DNA of 28,224 bases from Kiritimatiellaceae bacterium (GTDB lineage: Bacteria; Verrucomicrobiota; Kiritimatiellia; Kiritimatiellales; Pontiellaceae), in NCBI GenBank assembly GCA_002691095.1, contig NZGU01000022.1, positions 44,869 to 73,092 on the forward strand. The letters run 5' to 3'. The notes under the pieces were generated by a model, which was given only the letters and a program-made list of their open reading frames with translations, ran no database searches and was not told where the DNA came from. Positions within the stretch are counted from its first letter, which is position 1, and the number at the start of each line of letters is the position of its first letter. The translations under genes and the position numbers were made by a program. Positions 5,884-14,235 of this stretch are shown here, one piece after another.

Positions 5884-8076
5884 ATGGGTCGTATTGCAAA
5901 AGTGGTGGTGGAGATTTCACTGGATCGGGAGTTTGATTATCTGGTGCCGGCAGGGTTGCGTTCGGTGATTGCGGTGGGGACGCAGGTGGAGGTGCCGTTT
6001 CATGGGCGTGATTTGCGGGGATTTGTGGTGGGACTGGCGGAGCGGTCGGCGCATGAGGAGCGGTTGAAGGAGATTGCGGGGGTGGTGGGGGAGCGTCCGT
6101 TGATTCCGGATCGGGTGATGAAATTGGCGTATTGGATTGCGGAGTATTATTGCGCTCCGATTGAGCATGCGGTGCGAACGGTGTTGCCGAGTGCGGTGCG
6201 AAGGCGGGGGGCGCAGGCGAAGCGGCAGTTGGTGGTTTCGTTGGTGGAGGGGGATGTGGGGTGTTTGTCGGGCTTGCAGGCGCGGGTGGTGGCGTTGCTG
6301 AAGGAGCGGGGGCCTTTGCTGTTGCGGGCGGTGGTGGAGGAGCTGGGTTGTTCGGAGTCGCCGGTGCGGACGCTGGATAAGCGGGGGGTGGTTTCCATTG
6401 CATTGGCGGAGCAGGGGCGGGACCCGTTGGCGGGTCGGGCGTTGGTGCGGACAGCGCCGTTTGAGTTGATGGAGGAGCAGGCGCAGGCGTTGGGGATTAT
6501 TCGGGAGGCGATGGTGGCGGAGCCACGGGAGACGGTGTTGTTGCAGGGGGTGACGGGGAGTGGGAAGACGGAGGTTTATTTGCAGGCGATCCAATCGGTA
6601 TTGGAGCGGGGCGAGGGGGCGATTGTGCTGGTGCCGGAAATTGCGTTGACACCGCAGACGGTGGAGCGGTTTCGGGCGCGGTTTGGTGCGGGTGTGGCGG
6701 TGTTGCATTCGGGACTTTCGGATGGGGAGCGGCATGATGAGTGGCATCGGATTCGGCGGGGGGAGGCGCGGGTTGTGGTGGGTGCGCGGTCGGCGTTGTT
6801 TGCGCCGGTGGAGGCGTTGGGATTGATTGTGGTGGATGAGGAGCATGAGCCAACGTATAAGCAGGAGGAGTCGCCGCGGTATCATGCGCGGGATGCGGCG
6901 GTGATGCGGGGGCGGCTGGAGGGGTGTTGTGTGGTGTTGGGATCGGCGACGCCTTCGTTGGAGTCGTGCCGGAATGTGAAGCGGGGGCTGTATCGGTTGG
7001 CGCGGATGGATGCGCGGGTGGATCATCGGGCGATGCCGGTGATGCGGGTGGTGGATATGGCGGCGGAGGCGGAGCGGCTGGGGCGGCCGTCGCTTTTTTC
7101 GGCGGCGTTGATTGAGGGGTTGTATGATCGGTTGGATCGGGGGGAGCAGGTGATGCTGTTTTTGAATCGGCGGGGGTTCTCTTCGTCGGTTCAGTGTGAG
7201 CGATGTGGGTATGTGAATGAGTGCTCGTCGTGTAGTGTGTCGCGGCATTATCACAAGGGGGCGGGGAAGTTGATCTGTCACGTGTGTGGTAGCGAGGAGC
7301 GGGTGCCAGGGGCTTGTCCGAGTTGTGGGGATCCGACTTTTGCGTATCGGGGAAGTGGGACGGAGAAGATGGAGGAGGTGCTGGGGAAACTCTGTCCGCG
7401 GGCGCGGATTGCTCGGATGGATTCGGATACGATGCGGCGGAAGGAGGCGTATCAGGAGGTGCTGGATGATTTTCGGGCGGGGAAGATTGATCTGTTGGTG
7501 GGTACGCAGATGATTGCGAAGGGGTTGGATTTTCCGAATGTGACGTTGGTGGGGGTGTTGAATGCGGATATTCAGTTGCATGTGCCGGATTTCCGGGCGG
7601 GGGAGCGGACGTATCAGTTGCTGACGCAGGTGGCGGGGCGTGCGGGGCGGGGGGATGTGCCGGGGGAGGTGATTGTACAGACCTATTCGCCGCATCATCC
7701 GGCGATTCGGGCGGCGCAGCAGATGCGTGCGGAGATTTATCTGGAGGAGGATTTGGCTTTTCGGGAGGAGCTGAGTTATCCGCCGTTTGCGCATTTGGTG
7801 ATGGTGACGTTTCGGGGGCTGGAGGAGGCTGTAGTGATGCAGGAGTGCGAGGGGTTTGCGCGGCGGTTGGGGGCGATGTTGCCGGAGGGGGTGGTGGCGG
7901 CTCCGGTGATGCCGGCACCGTTGGCACGGGCGAAGGGGTTTTATCGGTTTCAGCTGATGTTACGGTGCGAGCATACGGTGAAGATGACGGCGCCGATTCG
8001 GCATTTGCTGGGACAGCTGAAGCTGGCAAAGGGGGTGCGTGTGACGGTGGATGTGGATGCGATGTCGCTGCTTTAG
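5884..8076 (+). CDS. priA: Primosomal protein N', replication restart helicase PriA
   Basis: The 730-residue 3'-5' helicase reloads the replisome at stalled forks. I start it at the ATG at 5884, where homology begins (MGRIAKVVV); the frame stays open 33 codons further upstream but that part looks non-coding. Residues 1-105 are the 3' DNA-binding domain. The helicase core has Walker A GVTGSGKT at 222-229, DEEH at 318-321 and GSATPS at 353-358. The zinc module carries all eight cysteines: 438, 441, 447, 450, 465, 468, 478 and 481. Length matches E. coli PriA. No Shine-Dalgarno sequence is near the start. It is a lone gene, and its stop overlaps that of the convergent kinase gene by 4 nt. Very G-rich codon use. 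Confidence 0.97.
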   Translation: MGRIAKVVVEISLDREFDYLVPAGLRSVIAVGTQVEVPFHGRDLRGFVVGLAERSAHEERLKEIAGVVGERPLIPDRVMKLAYWIAEYYCAPIEHAVRTVLPSAVRRRGAQAKRQLVVSLVEGDVGCLSGLQARVVALLKERGPLLLRAVVEELGCSESPVRTLDKRGVVSIALAEQGRDPLAGRALVRTAPFELMEEQAQALGIIREAMVAEPRETVLLQGVTGSGKTEVYLQAIQSVLERGEGAIVLVPEIALTPQTVERFRARFGAGVAVLHSGLSDGERHDEWHRIRRGEARVVVGARSALFAPVEALGLIVVDEEHEPTYKQEESPRYHARDAAVMRGRLEGCCVVLGSATPSLESCRNVKRGLYRLARMDARVDHRAMPVMRVVDMAAEAERLGRPSLFSAALIEGLYDRLDRGEQVMLFLNRRGFSSSVQCERCGYVNECSSCSVSRHYHKGAGKLICHVCGSEERVPGACPSCGDPTFAYRGSGTEKMEEVLGKLCPRARIARMDSDTMRRKEAYQEVLDDFRAGKIDLLVGTQMIAKGLDFPNVTLVGVLNADIQLHVPDFRAGERTYQLLTQVAGRAGRGDVPGEVIVQTYSPHHPAIRAAQQMRAEIYLEEDLAFREELSYPPFAHLVMVTFRGLEEAVVMQECEGFARRLGAMLPEGVVAAPVMPAPLARAKGFYRFQLMLRCEHTVKMTAPIRHLLGQLKLAKGVRVTVDVDAMSLL

Positions 8077-8984
8077 AGGCGGCAGATGTTGCGGAAGTGC
8101 TGGACGCGCTGTTCGATTTGGTCTCGGTCGAGCTGCTGGAGGCGGTCGAGACTGAATTTTTCGACGCCGAAGGAGGCGATGACGCTGCCGTGTACCATCG
8201 CTTGGCGGATGGCTTCGGCATCGGTCTTTCCAGAGGCGGCGAGCGCGCCCATGAGGCCGCCGGCGAAGGTGTCGCCGGCGCCGGTGGGATCGGCGAAGGT
8301 TTCAAGGGGGTAGGCGTGTAGGAGAAAGAGATCGTCACGGCTGTAGAGCATGGAGCCGTTGCCGCCTTTTTTGATGAGGACATAGTCGGGCCCGAGTTCG
8401 AGGAGGGTTTTGGCGGCTTGCATGAGGCTGTGGTGACCGGTGAAGAGCTGGGCTTCGGATTCGTTGAGGGTGAGCATGTCGCATTTTTGGATGACTTGGG
8501 TGAGGTCATCTTTGGCGATGTTGATCCAGAGGTCCATGGTGTCGATGAGGACAAAGCGGGGGTTGTGGGTTTGTTCGAGGACGTGGAGCTGAAGGGCGGG
8601 GTGAATATTGCCGAGGAAGAGGTAGGGGGCGTCGCGGTAGGTTTCGGGGAGGTTGGGGGTGAAGTTTTCGAAGACGTTGAGTTCGGTGGAGAGGGTTTGG
8701 CGGTTGTCCATGTTGGCTTCGTATACGCCGGACCAGCGGAAGGTTTTGCCTGTTTGGGTTTGGAGGCCTTCGAGGTCGATATTCATTTGGGTCCAGATGT
8801 CGCGGTAGGTTTGGGGAAAGTCGGTGCCGACAACGCCGACCATGCCGGTGTGGGTGAAGAAGGAGGCGGCTGCGCAGGCGTAACTAACGGATCCGCCGAG
8901 AATCTCTTCGCGTTTTTCGGTGGGGGTTTCGATGGTGTCGATTCCGATGGAGCCGACGATGGTGAGGTCGATGGAGTGTGACAT
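8073..8984 (-). CDS. PfkB-family (ribokinase-like) sugar or nucleoside kinase
   Basis: A 303-residue ribokinase-fold kinase. The start chosen is the ATG at 8984, preceded by AAGGA and matching the family's first strand (IDLTIVGSIGID); a longer frame to 9044 lacks support. GG at residues 30-31 marks the substrate-side loop, NESEA at 174-178 is the usual phosphate-side motif, and DPTGAGDTFAGG at 232-243 holds the anion hole and catalytic Asp238. The substrate is not determined by sequence; the family includes adenosine, ribose and fructose kinases. It is the last gene of the chaperone-fxsA-ubiA operon, 14 nt after the HAD-UbiA gene. Its stop overlaps that of priA. Confidence 0.88.
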   Translation of the reverse strand: MSHSIDLTIVGSIGIDTIETPTEKREEILGGSVSYACAAASFFTHTGMVGVVGTDFPQTYRDIWTQMNIDLEGLQTQTGKTFRWSGVYEANMDNRQTLSTELNVFENFTPNLPETYRDAPYLFLGNIHPALQLHVLEQTHNPRFVLIDTMDLWINIAKDDLTQVIQKCDMLTLNESEAQLFTGHHSLMQAAKTLLELGPDYVLIKKGGNGSMLYSRDDLFLLHAYPLETFADPTGAGDTFAGGLMGALAASGKTDAEAIRQAMVHGSVIASFGVEKFSLDRLQQLDRDQIEQRVQHFRNICRL

Positions 8985-8998
8985 GGGAGGTCCTTTTT

Positions 8999-10423
8999 TT
9001 AAGATGCTAGATGTACTAATAAGCAAATGAGGAGGGCAATGCAATAGGTTATGGGGTCGGAGATGGTGGCGACGAGGGGGTCGTCGTGGAGGGTGCCGTT
9101 GAGGACGCGTTGCCAGATGCGTAGTAGCCAGAAGAGGAGGAGGGGAAGTAGTCCCCAGAGGAGGTGCGGTTGGGAATAGAGCTGTTGGACTTTGTCGCTG
9201 AGGAGGTAGCCGGTGAGTACGAGGCCGCTGAGGAGAGCGGTGAGCAGGCCTATGCGGAAGAGAGGGCGGTATTGGTGGGGTTGGTAGGGGCGTTCACGGT
9301 GGTGGGCTTCGGTTGGGTTTTGGGTGGTGAGGTCGTTTAGTTCGGTGCAGCGTTTGGCGAGGGCAAGGGAGAGAAAGAAGAGGCCGGAGAAGGCGATGAG
9401 CCATGCGGAGACGGGGGTTTGGCTGGCGGCGCCACCGGCGAAGATGCGGAGGTTGTAGAGGAGGGTGAGGAGCAGAAGGTCCCAGCCGAAGCGGCGTTTG
9501 AGTTGGATGGAGTAGAGGGTGGTGAGGAGCAGATAGAGGAGCAGGAGTTGGTTGAAGAGGGGGGGGAGCAGGAGGGTGAGGGGGAGGGCGATGAGGAGCA
9601 GGAGGGGAATGAGGCGTAGGCCGTTGATGAGCTGAAGGTCGCCGGCGGCGAGGGGGCGGTTGCGTTTGCGGGGGGGGTGTTGGTCGGCGGCGAGGTCGAG
9701 CAGGTCGTTGAGTAGATAGATGGCGGAGGCGGTGAGGCTGAAGGCAAGGAAGGCGAGAAGGGTTTGGGTGAGGGGGATGCTTTCGGTGATGCGGTGGGCG
9801 AGTAGAAGGGGGGTGAAGAGGAGAAGGTTTTTGATCCATTGGTGGATGCGGAGGGCGCGCATGAGGGTGTTGAGAGGGGGGGTGCGTTCTTCGATGAGCA
9901 GGTCAGCGGGCTGTGTAGCGCGGGCTTTGGGGTGGGGGTTCACGAGGATGGCGTGGCGGGCGGCTTGCCAGACGGGGAGGTCAGAGGGGCTATCGCCTGC
10001 GTAGTCGAAGGTGGGGTAGCGTTGCTGGAGGGCGTCGCGTTTGGCACTGCCGAAGAGGTTGTGGGTTTCGGTGGAGGCGAGGACATCATCGAAGAGCTGG
10101 AGATGGTCGGCGACGGCGTGCGCGGTGCGTTCGTTGGCGGCGGTCACGAGAACGAGTTGGCGCCCGCTGGCTTTTTGTTGTTTTAGGTGGGCGAGAAGGG
10201 CTTGGTTATAGGGAAGGGTGGCGACGTTGAGTGGGGCGTGTTGGGCGACTTGGTGTTTGGTGTGGGCGCGACCGAGTTTGATCCAGCGGGGGAGGTTGAG
10301 CAGGGTGAGAGGGGCGCGGCGGAGCAGGGATAAGACGGCTTGGTGGAGGGTGTCGAGCTTGACGAGGGTGCCGTCGAGGTCGACGCAGAGGGGGGGCTCG
10401 GGCTGGGAATGAGTGGTGTCCAC
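8999..10423 (-). CDS. HAD phosphatase fused to UbiA-family prenyltransferase
   Basis: The 474-residue protein has two parts. Residues 12-175 are a haloacid-dehalogenase-like domain: nucleophile region DLDGT with Asp15 and Asp17, and YAGDSPSDLPVW at 141-152 supplying the metal site. From about 185 onward is a multi-pass UbiA membrane prenyltransferase with NDLLDLAADQHPPRKRNRP at 239-257, which contains the first polyprenyl-diphosphate/Mg2+ motif. UbiA enzymes of this branch resemble decaprenyl-phosphate phosphoribosyltransferase, so a polyprenyl-phosphate sugar carrier made here and dephosphorylated by the HAD domain is plausible, but this is inference. The start is GTG with TAGGAG 8 nt upstream; that Shine-Dalgarno overlaps the fxsA stop. 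Leucine and proline are very common, in line with the C-rich coding strand. Confidence 0.9.
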   Translation of the reverse strand: MDTTHSQPEPPLCVDLDGTLVKLDTLHQAVLSLLRRAPLTLLNLPRWIKLGRAHTKHQVAQHAPLNVATLPYNQALLAHLKQQKASGRQLVLVTAANERTAHAVADHLQLFDDVLASTETHNLFGSAKRDALQQRYPTFDYAGDSPSDLPVWQAARHAILVNPHPKARATQPADLLIEERTPPLNTLMRALRIHQWIKNLLLFTPLLLAHRITESIPLTQTLLAFLAFSLTASAIYLLNDLLDLAADQHPPRKRNRPLAAGDLQLINGLRLIPLLLLIALPLTLLLPPLFNQLLLLYLLLTTLYSIQLKRRFGWDLLLLTLLYNLRIFAGGAASQTPVSAWLIAFSGLFFLSLALAKRCTELNDLTTQNPTEAHHRERPYQPHQYRPLFRIGLLTALLSGLVLTGYLLSDKVQQLYSQPHLLWGLLPLLLFWLLRIWQRVLNGTLHDDPLVATISDPITYCIALLICLLVHLAS

Positions 10424-10431
10424 GCGGGCTC

Positions 10432-10842
10432 CTAGAGGTGGTCTTCGGGGTGGTGTCTCACTTCAACAAAACCACCCTGTATATTTTTTTCCAGCCGTTT
10501 GATAATGGTTTGTCGAATCCATGTGCGAAAGGCGGGGATGAGGAGGGCGAAGCCGAGCGTGTCGGTGAGGAGTCCGGGGGTGACGAGAAAGGCGCCGGCG
10601 ACAAGAATCATGACGCCATCCATCAGTTGGGGGGCGGGGAGGTTGCCGATATTGAGTTCACGGCGGATGGTCTGCAGGGTGTGGAGACCTTGTTGGCGAA
10701 CGAGGGTGGCGCCGATTATACCGGTGGCGAAGACGAGGAGTACGGTGGGAAGAAAGCCGACAACTCCGTGAACTTCAAAGAGGAGGGCGAGCTCGAGAAT
10801 CGGCAGCCCGATGAAGATGAGGAGTAGGGGGGGGAGAGGCAT
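10432..10842 (-). CDS. fxsA: FxsA family membrane protein
   Basis: A 136-residue inner-membrane protein. Hydrophobic segments occur at about residues 4-22, 27-47 and 74-100, followed by a basic tail. The family pattern is present: GLPILELALLFEVHGVVG near 12-29 and LVAGAFLVTPGLLTDTLGFALLIP near 81-104. In E. coli, FxsA (suppressor of F exclusion of phage T7) is of uncertain biochemical role. It begins 6 nt after the chaperone gene with no evident Shine-Dalgarno sequence, so translation probably depends on the upstream gene. It is followed after 8 nt by the HAD-UbiA gene. Confidence 0.93.
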   Translation of the reverse strand: MPLPPLLLIFIGLPILELALLFEVHGVVGFLPTVLLVFATGIIGATLVRQQGLHTLQTIRRELNIGNLPAPQLMDGVMILVAGAFLVTPGLLTDTLGFALLIPAFRTWIRQTIIKRLEKNIQGGFVEVRHHPEDHL

Positions 10843-10848
10843 CGGGTG

Positions 10849-12507
10849 TTATGATTCGGGCTGGATTTCAAATTTTTCAATATTGGCTTCGGCGACGGCT
10901 GCGTCTTGCCAAGCGGTGACGAGGTCGGCTTGTTTACGCTGCAAGAGGGCGGCTTCGATTCGGGGCCGTTGTTCGGCTAGACCGGCTTCGTCCGCTACTT
11001 GGCGCTCTTTGACAGAGGCAAGGAGAACTCCTTCGGTGGTTTGAACGGGTGCGGCGAGTTGACCGACGGGTAGTTCGTAGGTGCGTTCCATGAGGGCGTT
11101 AGCTTCGGGGTGTTCCAGCGGTTGCGTGTTGTTGAAGGGGGCGAGTGTCTGGTGGGTGAGGCCGGCGGTCTGGGTGGCTGCCGCAAAGGGGGTGCCGTCT
11201 TGGAGGGCGGTTTGTACCTGGGTGTATAGCTGGTTGACTTTTTCGCGGAAGGCGGTGGCATCGGCTTGTGCTTGTGCGGCTTGCTGGGCACCGGTTTTTA
11301 CGATGTCGAAGGCGGGTACAAAGGCGGGTAGTTTCTTTTGTAGGGCGATGACGTATACGTGGTCACGTCCGACGACGGGATCGCTGTAGTATTGAGTGGG
11401 GGTGGTGTCTAGATTGAACGTGGCTTGTGAGAAGGGAGCCGTTGGGTCGATGCCGAAGGCCGTTTCGTTGGCGGAGAAGGGTGGGATGTTTTTGACGACT
11501 TCGCGTTGGAGGGCGCTGGCTTGTGTTTCAAAGTCGGTTGCTTCGTCGGCGAGGGCGGCGACGAGTTCGTCGGCAGCGTTGAAGGCGATTTGCCGGGCCA
11601 GCTCAGCGCGAACCATGGGTTCAATGGCGCCGCGGACTTGGGATAGGGGTAGGTAGGAAGCGGTTGATTCGGAGTTTTCGGGGTCGGCTTCGACGCGGTA
11701 GCGTTCGAGGTTGTTCGAGTAGACCTGAGTGATCATCTCTTCGGTGATTTGAACTTGATCGGTGTAGTCGGCGACATCGAACTGCACGTAGTGGACGCGG
11801 GCTTTTTCGGGGAGTTCGAATTGGGTTGGGTTTTGATCGTAGTAGGTTTGTGCGGCGGCTGCGGTGACGGGTTCGGCGGTGAAGGCAGTTTGCGAAATGA
11901 GAGCGGTTTCAACGGTGACAAGGTCGTTGAGGAGGTGGAAGGTTTCGTTGATTTCCTCGTCGCTTACGATGGCGCCTTGGCTGGCGATGGAGACGGCTTG
12001 TTCGATGATGATGTTTTCGGCATAGGTGCCTTCGAAGGATTGGGCGTCCATGCCGAGGCGGGGTAGAAAGTTGCTGATGAACGCGTTGTAGGCGTTGGGA
12101 TCGTATTGCCCTGTCTGCTGGTTACGGAAGATCGGGAGGTTTTTGATGGCTGCGATGATGCGGTCAGGGGTGGCGGTATATCCCATCTCTTTGGCTTTGT
12201 GTAGGACGGCGAGGCGGCTCCAGGCGGCATCGTTGAGCGCCTGATTGGTTTGTTCGTCTAGTTGGAGCGCTTGTCCGGTCATGATGCTGTAGATGAGGTA
12301 TACATTGCGGTAGGCGGTATCAAACTGGGCGCGGGTGACTTCTTCGCCGAAGACGGTTCCGATGGGATCATTGGCTTGTTGCTGGGGGGCGGCATCGGGG
12401 GTGGCCATGTCCATGGCGACGAAGGCGAAAACGACGAGTCCGATAAAGAGTCCCCAGACAATTTTGGATTGGATGATTTTGTTGAAATTTGTGATTAACA
12501 TGGCCAT
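10849..12507 (-). CDS. Membrane-anchored SurA/PpiD-like chaperone
   Basis: The 552-residue protein starts with a short cytoplasmic segment and one transmembrane helix at about residues 17-33, then a large periplasmic part. Residues 45-190 resemble the SurA_N/PpiD N-terminal chaperone domain (PIGTVFGEEVTRAQFDTAYRN at 48-68 is typical). The central and C-terminal parts hold a degenerate parvulin-like region. I see no clear active-site parvulin motifs, so isomerase activity is doubtful. PpiD-type proteins help newly exported proteins leave the Sec channel. The ATG at 12507 has AGGAGA at good spacing; a second ATG 6 nt later is less well placed. It is the first gene of a four-gene operon. Confidence 0.85.
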   Translation of the reverse strand: MAMLITNFNKIIQSKIVWGLFIGLVVFAFVAMDMATPDAAPQQQANDPIGTVFGEEVTRAQFDTAYRNVYLIYSIMTGQALQLDEQTNQALNDAAWSRLAVLHKAKEMGYTATPDRIIAAIKNLPIFRNQQTGQYDPNAYNAFISNFLPRLGMDAQSFEGTYAENIIIEQAVSIASQGAIVSDEEINETFHLLNDLVTVETALISQTAFTAEPVTAAAAQTYYDQNPTQFELPEKARVHYVQFDVADYTDQVQITEEMITQVYSNNLERYRVEADPENSESTASYLPLSQVRGAIEPMVRAELARQIAFNAADELVAALADEATDFETQASALQREVVKNIPPFSANETAFGIDPTAPFSQATFNLDTTPTQYYSDPVVGRDHVYVIALQKKLPAFVPAFDIVKTGAQQAAQAQADATAFREKVNQLYTQVQTALQDGTPFAAATQTAGLTHQTLAPFNNTQPLEHPEANALMERTYELPVGQLAAPVQTTEGVLLASVKERQVADEAGLAEQRPRIEAALLQRKQADLVTAWQDAAVAEANIEKFEIQPES

Positions 12508-12535
12508 GCGCTATCTCCTGTAAAAATGAGGTTCG

Positions 12536-12564
12536 AATCTAGCGAGTTGCTTGCGGAGGGTCAA
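12536..12564 (-). promoter_or_regulatory. Promoter of the chaperone-fxsA-ubiA-kinase operon
   Basis: On the - strand, TTGACC (12564-12559), an exact 17 nt spacer and TAGATT (12541-12536) make a strong sigma-70-type promoter. The expected start lies near 12529, leaving a leader of about 20 nt that contains the AGGAGA ribosome site. Confidence 0.7.
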
Positions 12565-12607
12565 CTGTGATGGTGGATATTTCGAGGGGGGATGGAAGGG
12601 CTATGAA

Positions 12608-13201
12608 TTAGCTGAGGTGGGTGTTTTGCTGCTGGGTATCGAGGGCGCGTGGGGGAGAGAAGATGGTGTTGGCGATGATGGCATTTCGAAAAGTATCGCG
12701 TTCGCGGAGGGGAAAGTTGAGGTTGCCGGCCTGAGAGTTGGAAATGAGCGGAACGGAGGGGAGTTTGATGGTGTTGAAGGAGATAAGCGTATTGGGCATG
12801 GATTTGAGGGCGGAACCGAGTGCTTTTTGGTGAAGGCTGGCGACTTTGGGTTTCGCCGGAATCATTTCGCTGAGGGCGATGGGGGGTAGTTGAGGTTCGA
12901 GGACGGGTTGGGGGTCGCGTGGCGGGGGCGGTGTTTCGAAGACGGGTTGGGGCTCTTCAAAAAGCGGTTCGTCGGGTTCCACGTCGGCACCGAACTGTTC
13001 GGCGATCTCTTCGAAGAACTCTTCGAGGGTGGTGGGGCCTTGGTTGGGGGCAGTGGGGGGCGTTGGTTCCTGACGAGATGGGGGGGCAGAACGGCGAGCG
13101 GGGGGCGGTGCTTTTTTGGCACCGCCGCGCTCAATGGCGGTCTTGACCAGATTGATCAAGGCGACGCCGATAAAGATGAGAAATGGAATGAGATCATCCA
13201 T
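12608..13201 (-). CDS. Proline-rich membrane-anchored protein of the floA cluster
   Basis: This 197-residue protein has one N-terminal hydrophobic helix (residues 4-20), a basic patch (24-30), and a long low-complexity Pro/Glu/Gln-rich region (residues 31-110). At the C-terminus the stretch LRERDTFRNAIIANTIFSPPRAL (about 165-187) looks like a conserved small module: helix, then a PP-containing turn. I have the impression that similar tails (LRQAIVLxEILGPPRAL-like) occur in small proteins beside flotillin genes in related phyla. No function is known to me. It starts 5 nt after the floA stop, so it is in the same operon, and may be a client or scaffold partner of FloA. Confidence 0.75.
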   Translation of the reverse strand: MDDLIPFLIFIGVALINLVKTAIERGGAKKAPPPARRSAPPSRQEPTPPTAPNQGPTTLEEFFEEIAEQFGADVEPDEPLFEEPQPVFETPPPPRDPQPVLEPQLPPIALSEMIPAKPKVASLHQKALGSALKSMPNTLISFNTIKLPSVPLISNSQAGNLNFPLRERDTFRNAIIANTIFSPPRALDTQQQNTHLS

Positions 13202-13206
13202 GCGGA

Positions 13207-14217
13207 CTACTCTTCGGCTTTCTCATCGTCGCTGTTGGCGAGTGATTCTCGCATGGAGGTATCGGCCATGATGTTTTGCATGCGGTAGAAGTCCATGACG
13301 CCAAGGTTGCCCTGACGGAAGGCTTCGGCAAGAGCTAGGGGGACTTCGGCTTGGGCTTCGATCACTTTGGCTTGCATCTCTTGCACGCGGGCGCGCATCT
13401 CTTGTTCGGCGGCAATCGCCATGGCTTTACGTCCTTCGGCTTCTGCTTGGCGCATGATTTTGTCGGCGTCGGCGCGGTCGGTTTCAAGTTTAGCGCCTAC
13501 GTTGGAGATTTGCCCGACCCCGGCTACGGAAATGTCGGCGATATCGATGGAGACAATTTCAAAGGCGGTTTGGGCATCCAGGCCGCTGCCGAGTACTTTA
13601 CGGCTAATGGCATCTGGGTTTTCTAGCACGTCTTTGTAGGACGACATGGAGCCGATCGCGCTGACAATGCCTTGTCCAACGCGGGCGACAATGGTGTCTT
13701 CGGTCGCACCGCCAACGAGGCGGTCGAGGTTGGTGCGGACGGTTACGCGGGCTTTGACGAGGAGGCGAATACCGTCTTTTGCTACGGCGTCGAGCATGCC
13801 GCCCGCAGTTTTATTAGGATCTGGGCAGTCGATGACTTTGGGGTTTACGCTGGTTTGTACGGCATCAACGATGTTACGGCCGGCCAGATCGATGGCAGCG
13901 GCTTGTTGAAAGGAGATTTCGATGTTGGCTTTTTCGGCTGCGATTAAGGCGCGAACGACGTTCATGATGCTACCGCCGGCGAGGAAGTGAGCTTCGAGCA
14001 TGCCGGTGGTCATGTTCAGGCCGGCTTTGACGGCTGAGATGTAGGTGAGGACAACTTGGGTGGGGGGGACGCGTCGTAACTTCATGCCGATGAGGTCGCG
14101 GATGCGAACAGGCGCTTCAGCGAAGAGGGCGCGTACCCAGAGGTTAATGACGGATATGGCGAGTCCGAGGAAGACAAGAATGAGAATGGTGAGGGGAATT
14201 GCTATAATATAGAACAT
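13207..14217 (-). CDS. floA: Flotillin-like protein FloA (YqfA family)
   Basis: The 336-residue protein belongs to the bacterial FloA family, which assembles in membrane microdomains and affects membrane fluidity and protein complexes. A membrane-inserted hydrophobic segment covers residues 2-27. The conserved core follows: VRIRDLIGMKLRRVPP near 37-52, AGLNMTTGMLEAHFLAGG near 65-82 and DAQTAFEIVSIDIADISVAGVGQ near 215-237. A long Ala/Glu-rich coiled-coil stretch is at 245-300, with a family-typical MDFYRMQNI near 309-317. Length is normal. A Shine-Dalgarno (CGGAGAG) lies about 9 nt upstream. The neighbours, NfeD and others, match the Bacillus yqeZ-yqfA-yqfB arrangement in part. Confidence 0.96.
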   Translation of the reverse strand: MFYIIAIPLTILILVFLGLAISVINLWVRALFAEAPVRIRDLIGMKLRRVPPTQVVLTYISAVKAGLNMTTGMLEAHFLAGGSIMNVVRALIAAEKANIEISFQQAAAIDLAGRNIVDAVQTSVNPKVIDCPDPNKTAGGMLDAVAKDGIRLLVKARVTVRTNLDRLVGGATEDTIVARVGQGIVSAIGSMSSYKDVLENPDAISRKVLGSGLDAQTAFEIVSIDIADISVAGVGQISNVGAKLETDRADADKIMRQAEAEGRKAMAIAAEQEMRARVQEMQAKVIEAQAEVPLALAEAFRQGNLGVMDFYRMQNIMADTSMRESLANSDDEKAEE

Positions 14218-14235
14218 AATAGTGCTCTCCGTTTT

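Noticed and set aside
5917..8554. Very long open frames on the - strand opposite priA and the kinase gene (625 and 685 residues)
   Set aside because: Their products are dominated by Pro, Arg, His, Ser or Thr with no domain, and priA is certain in the + frame. Stops are rare there because the coding strand is so G-rich.
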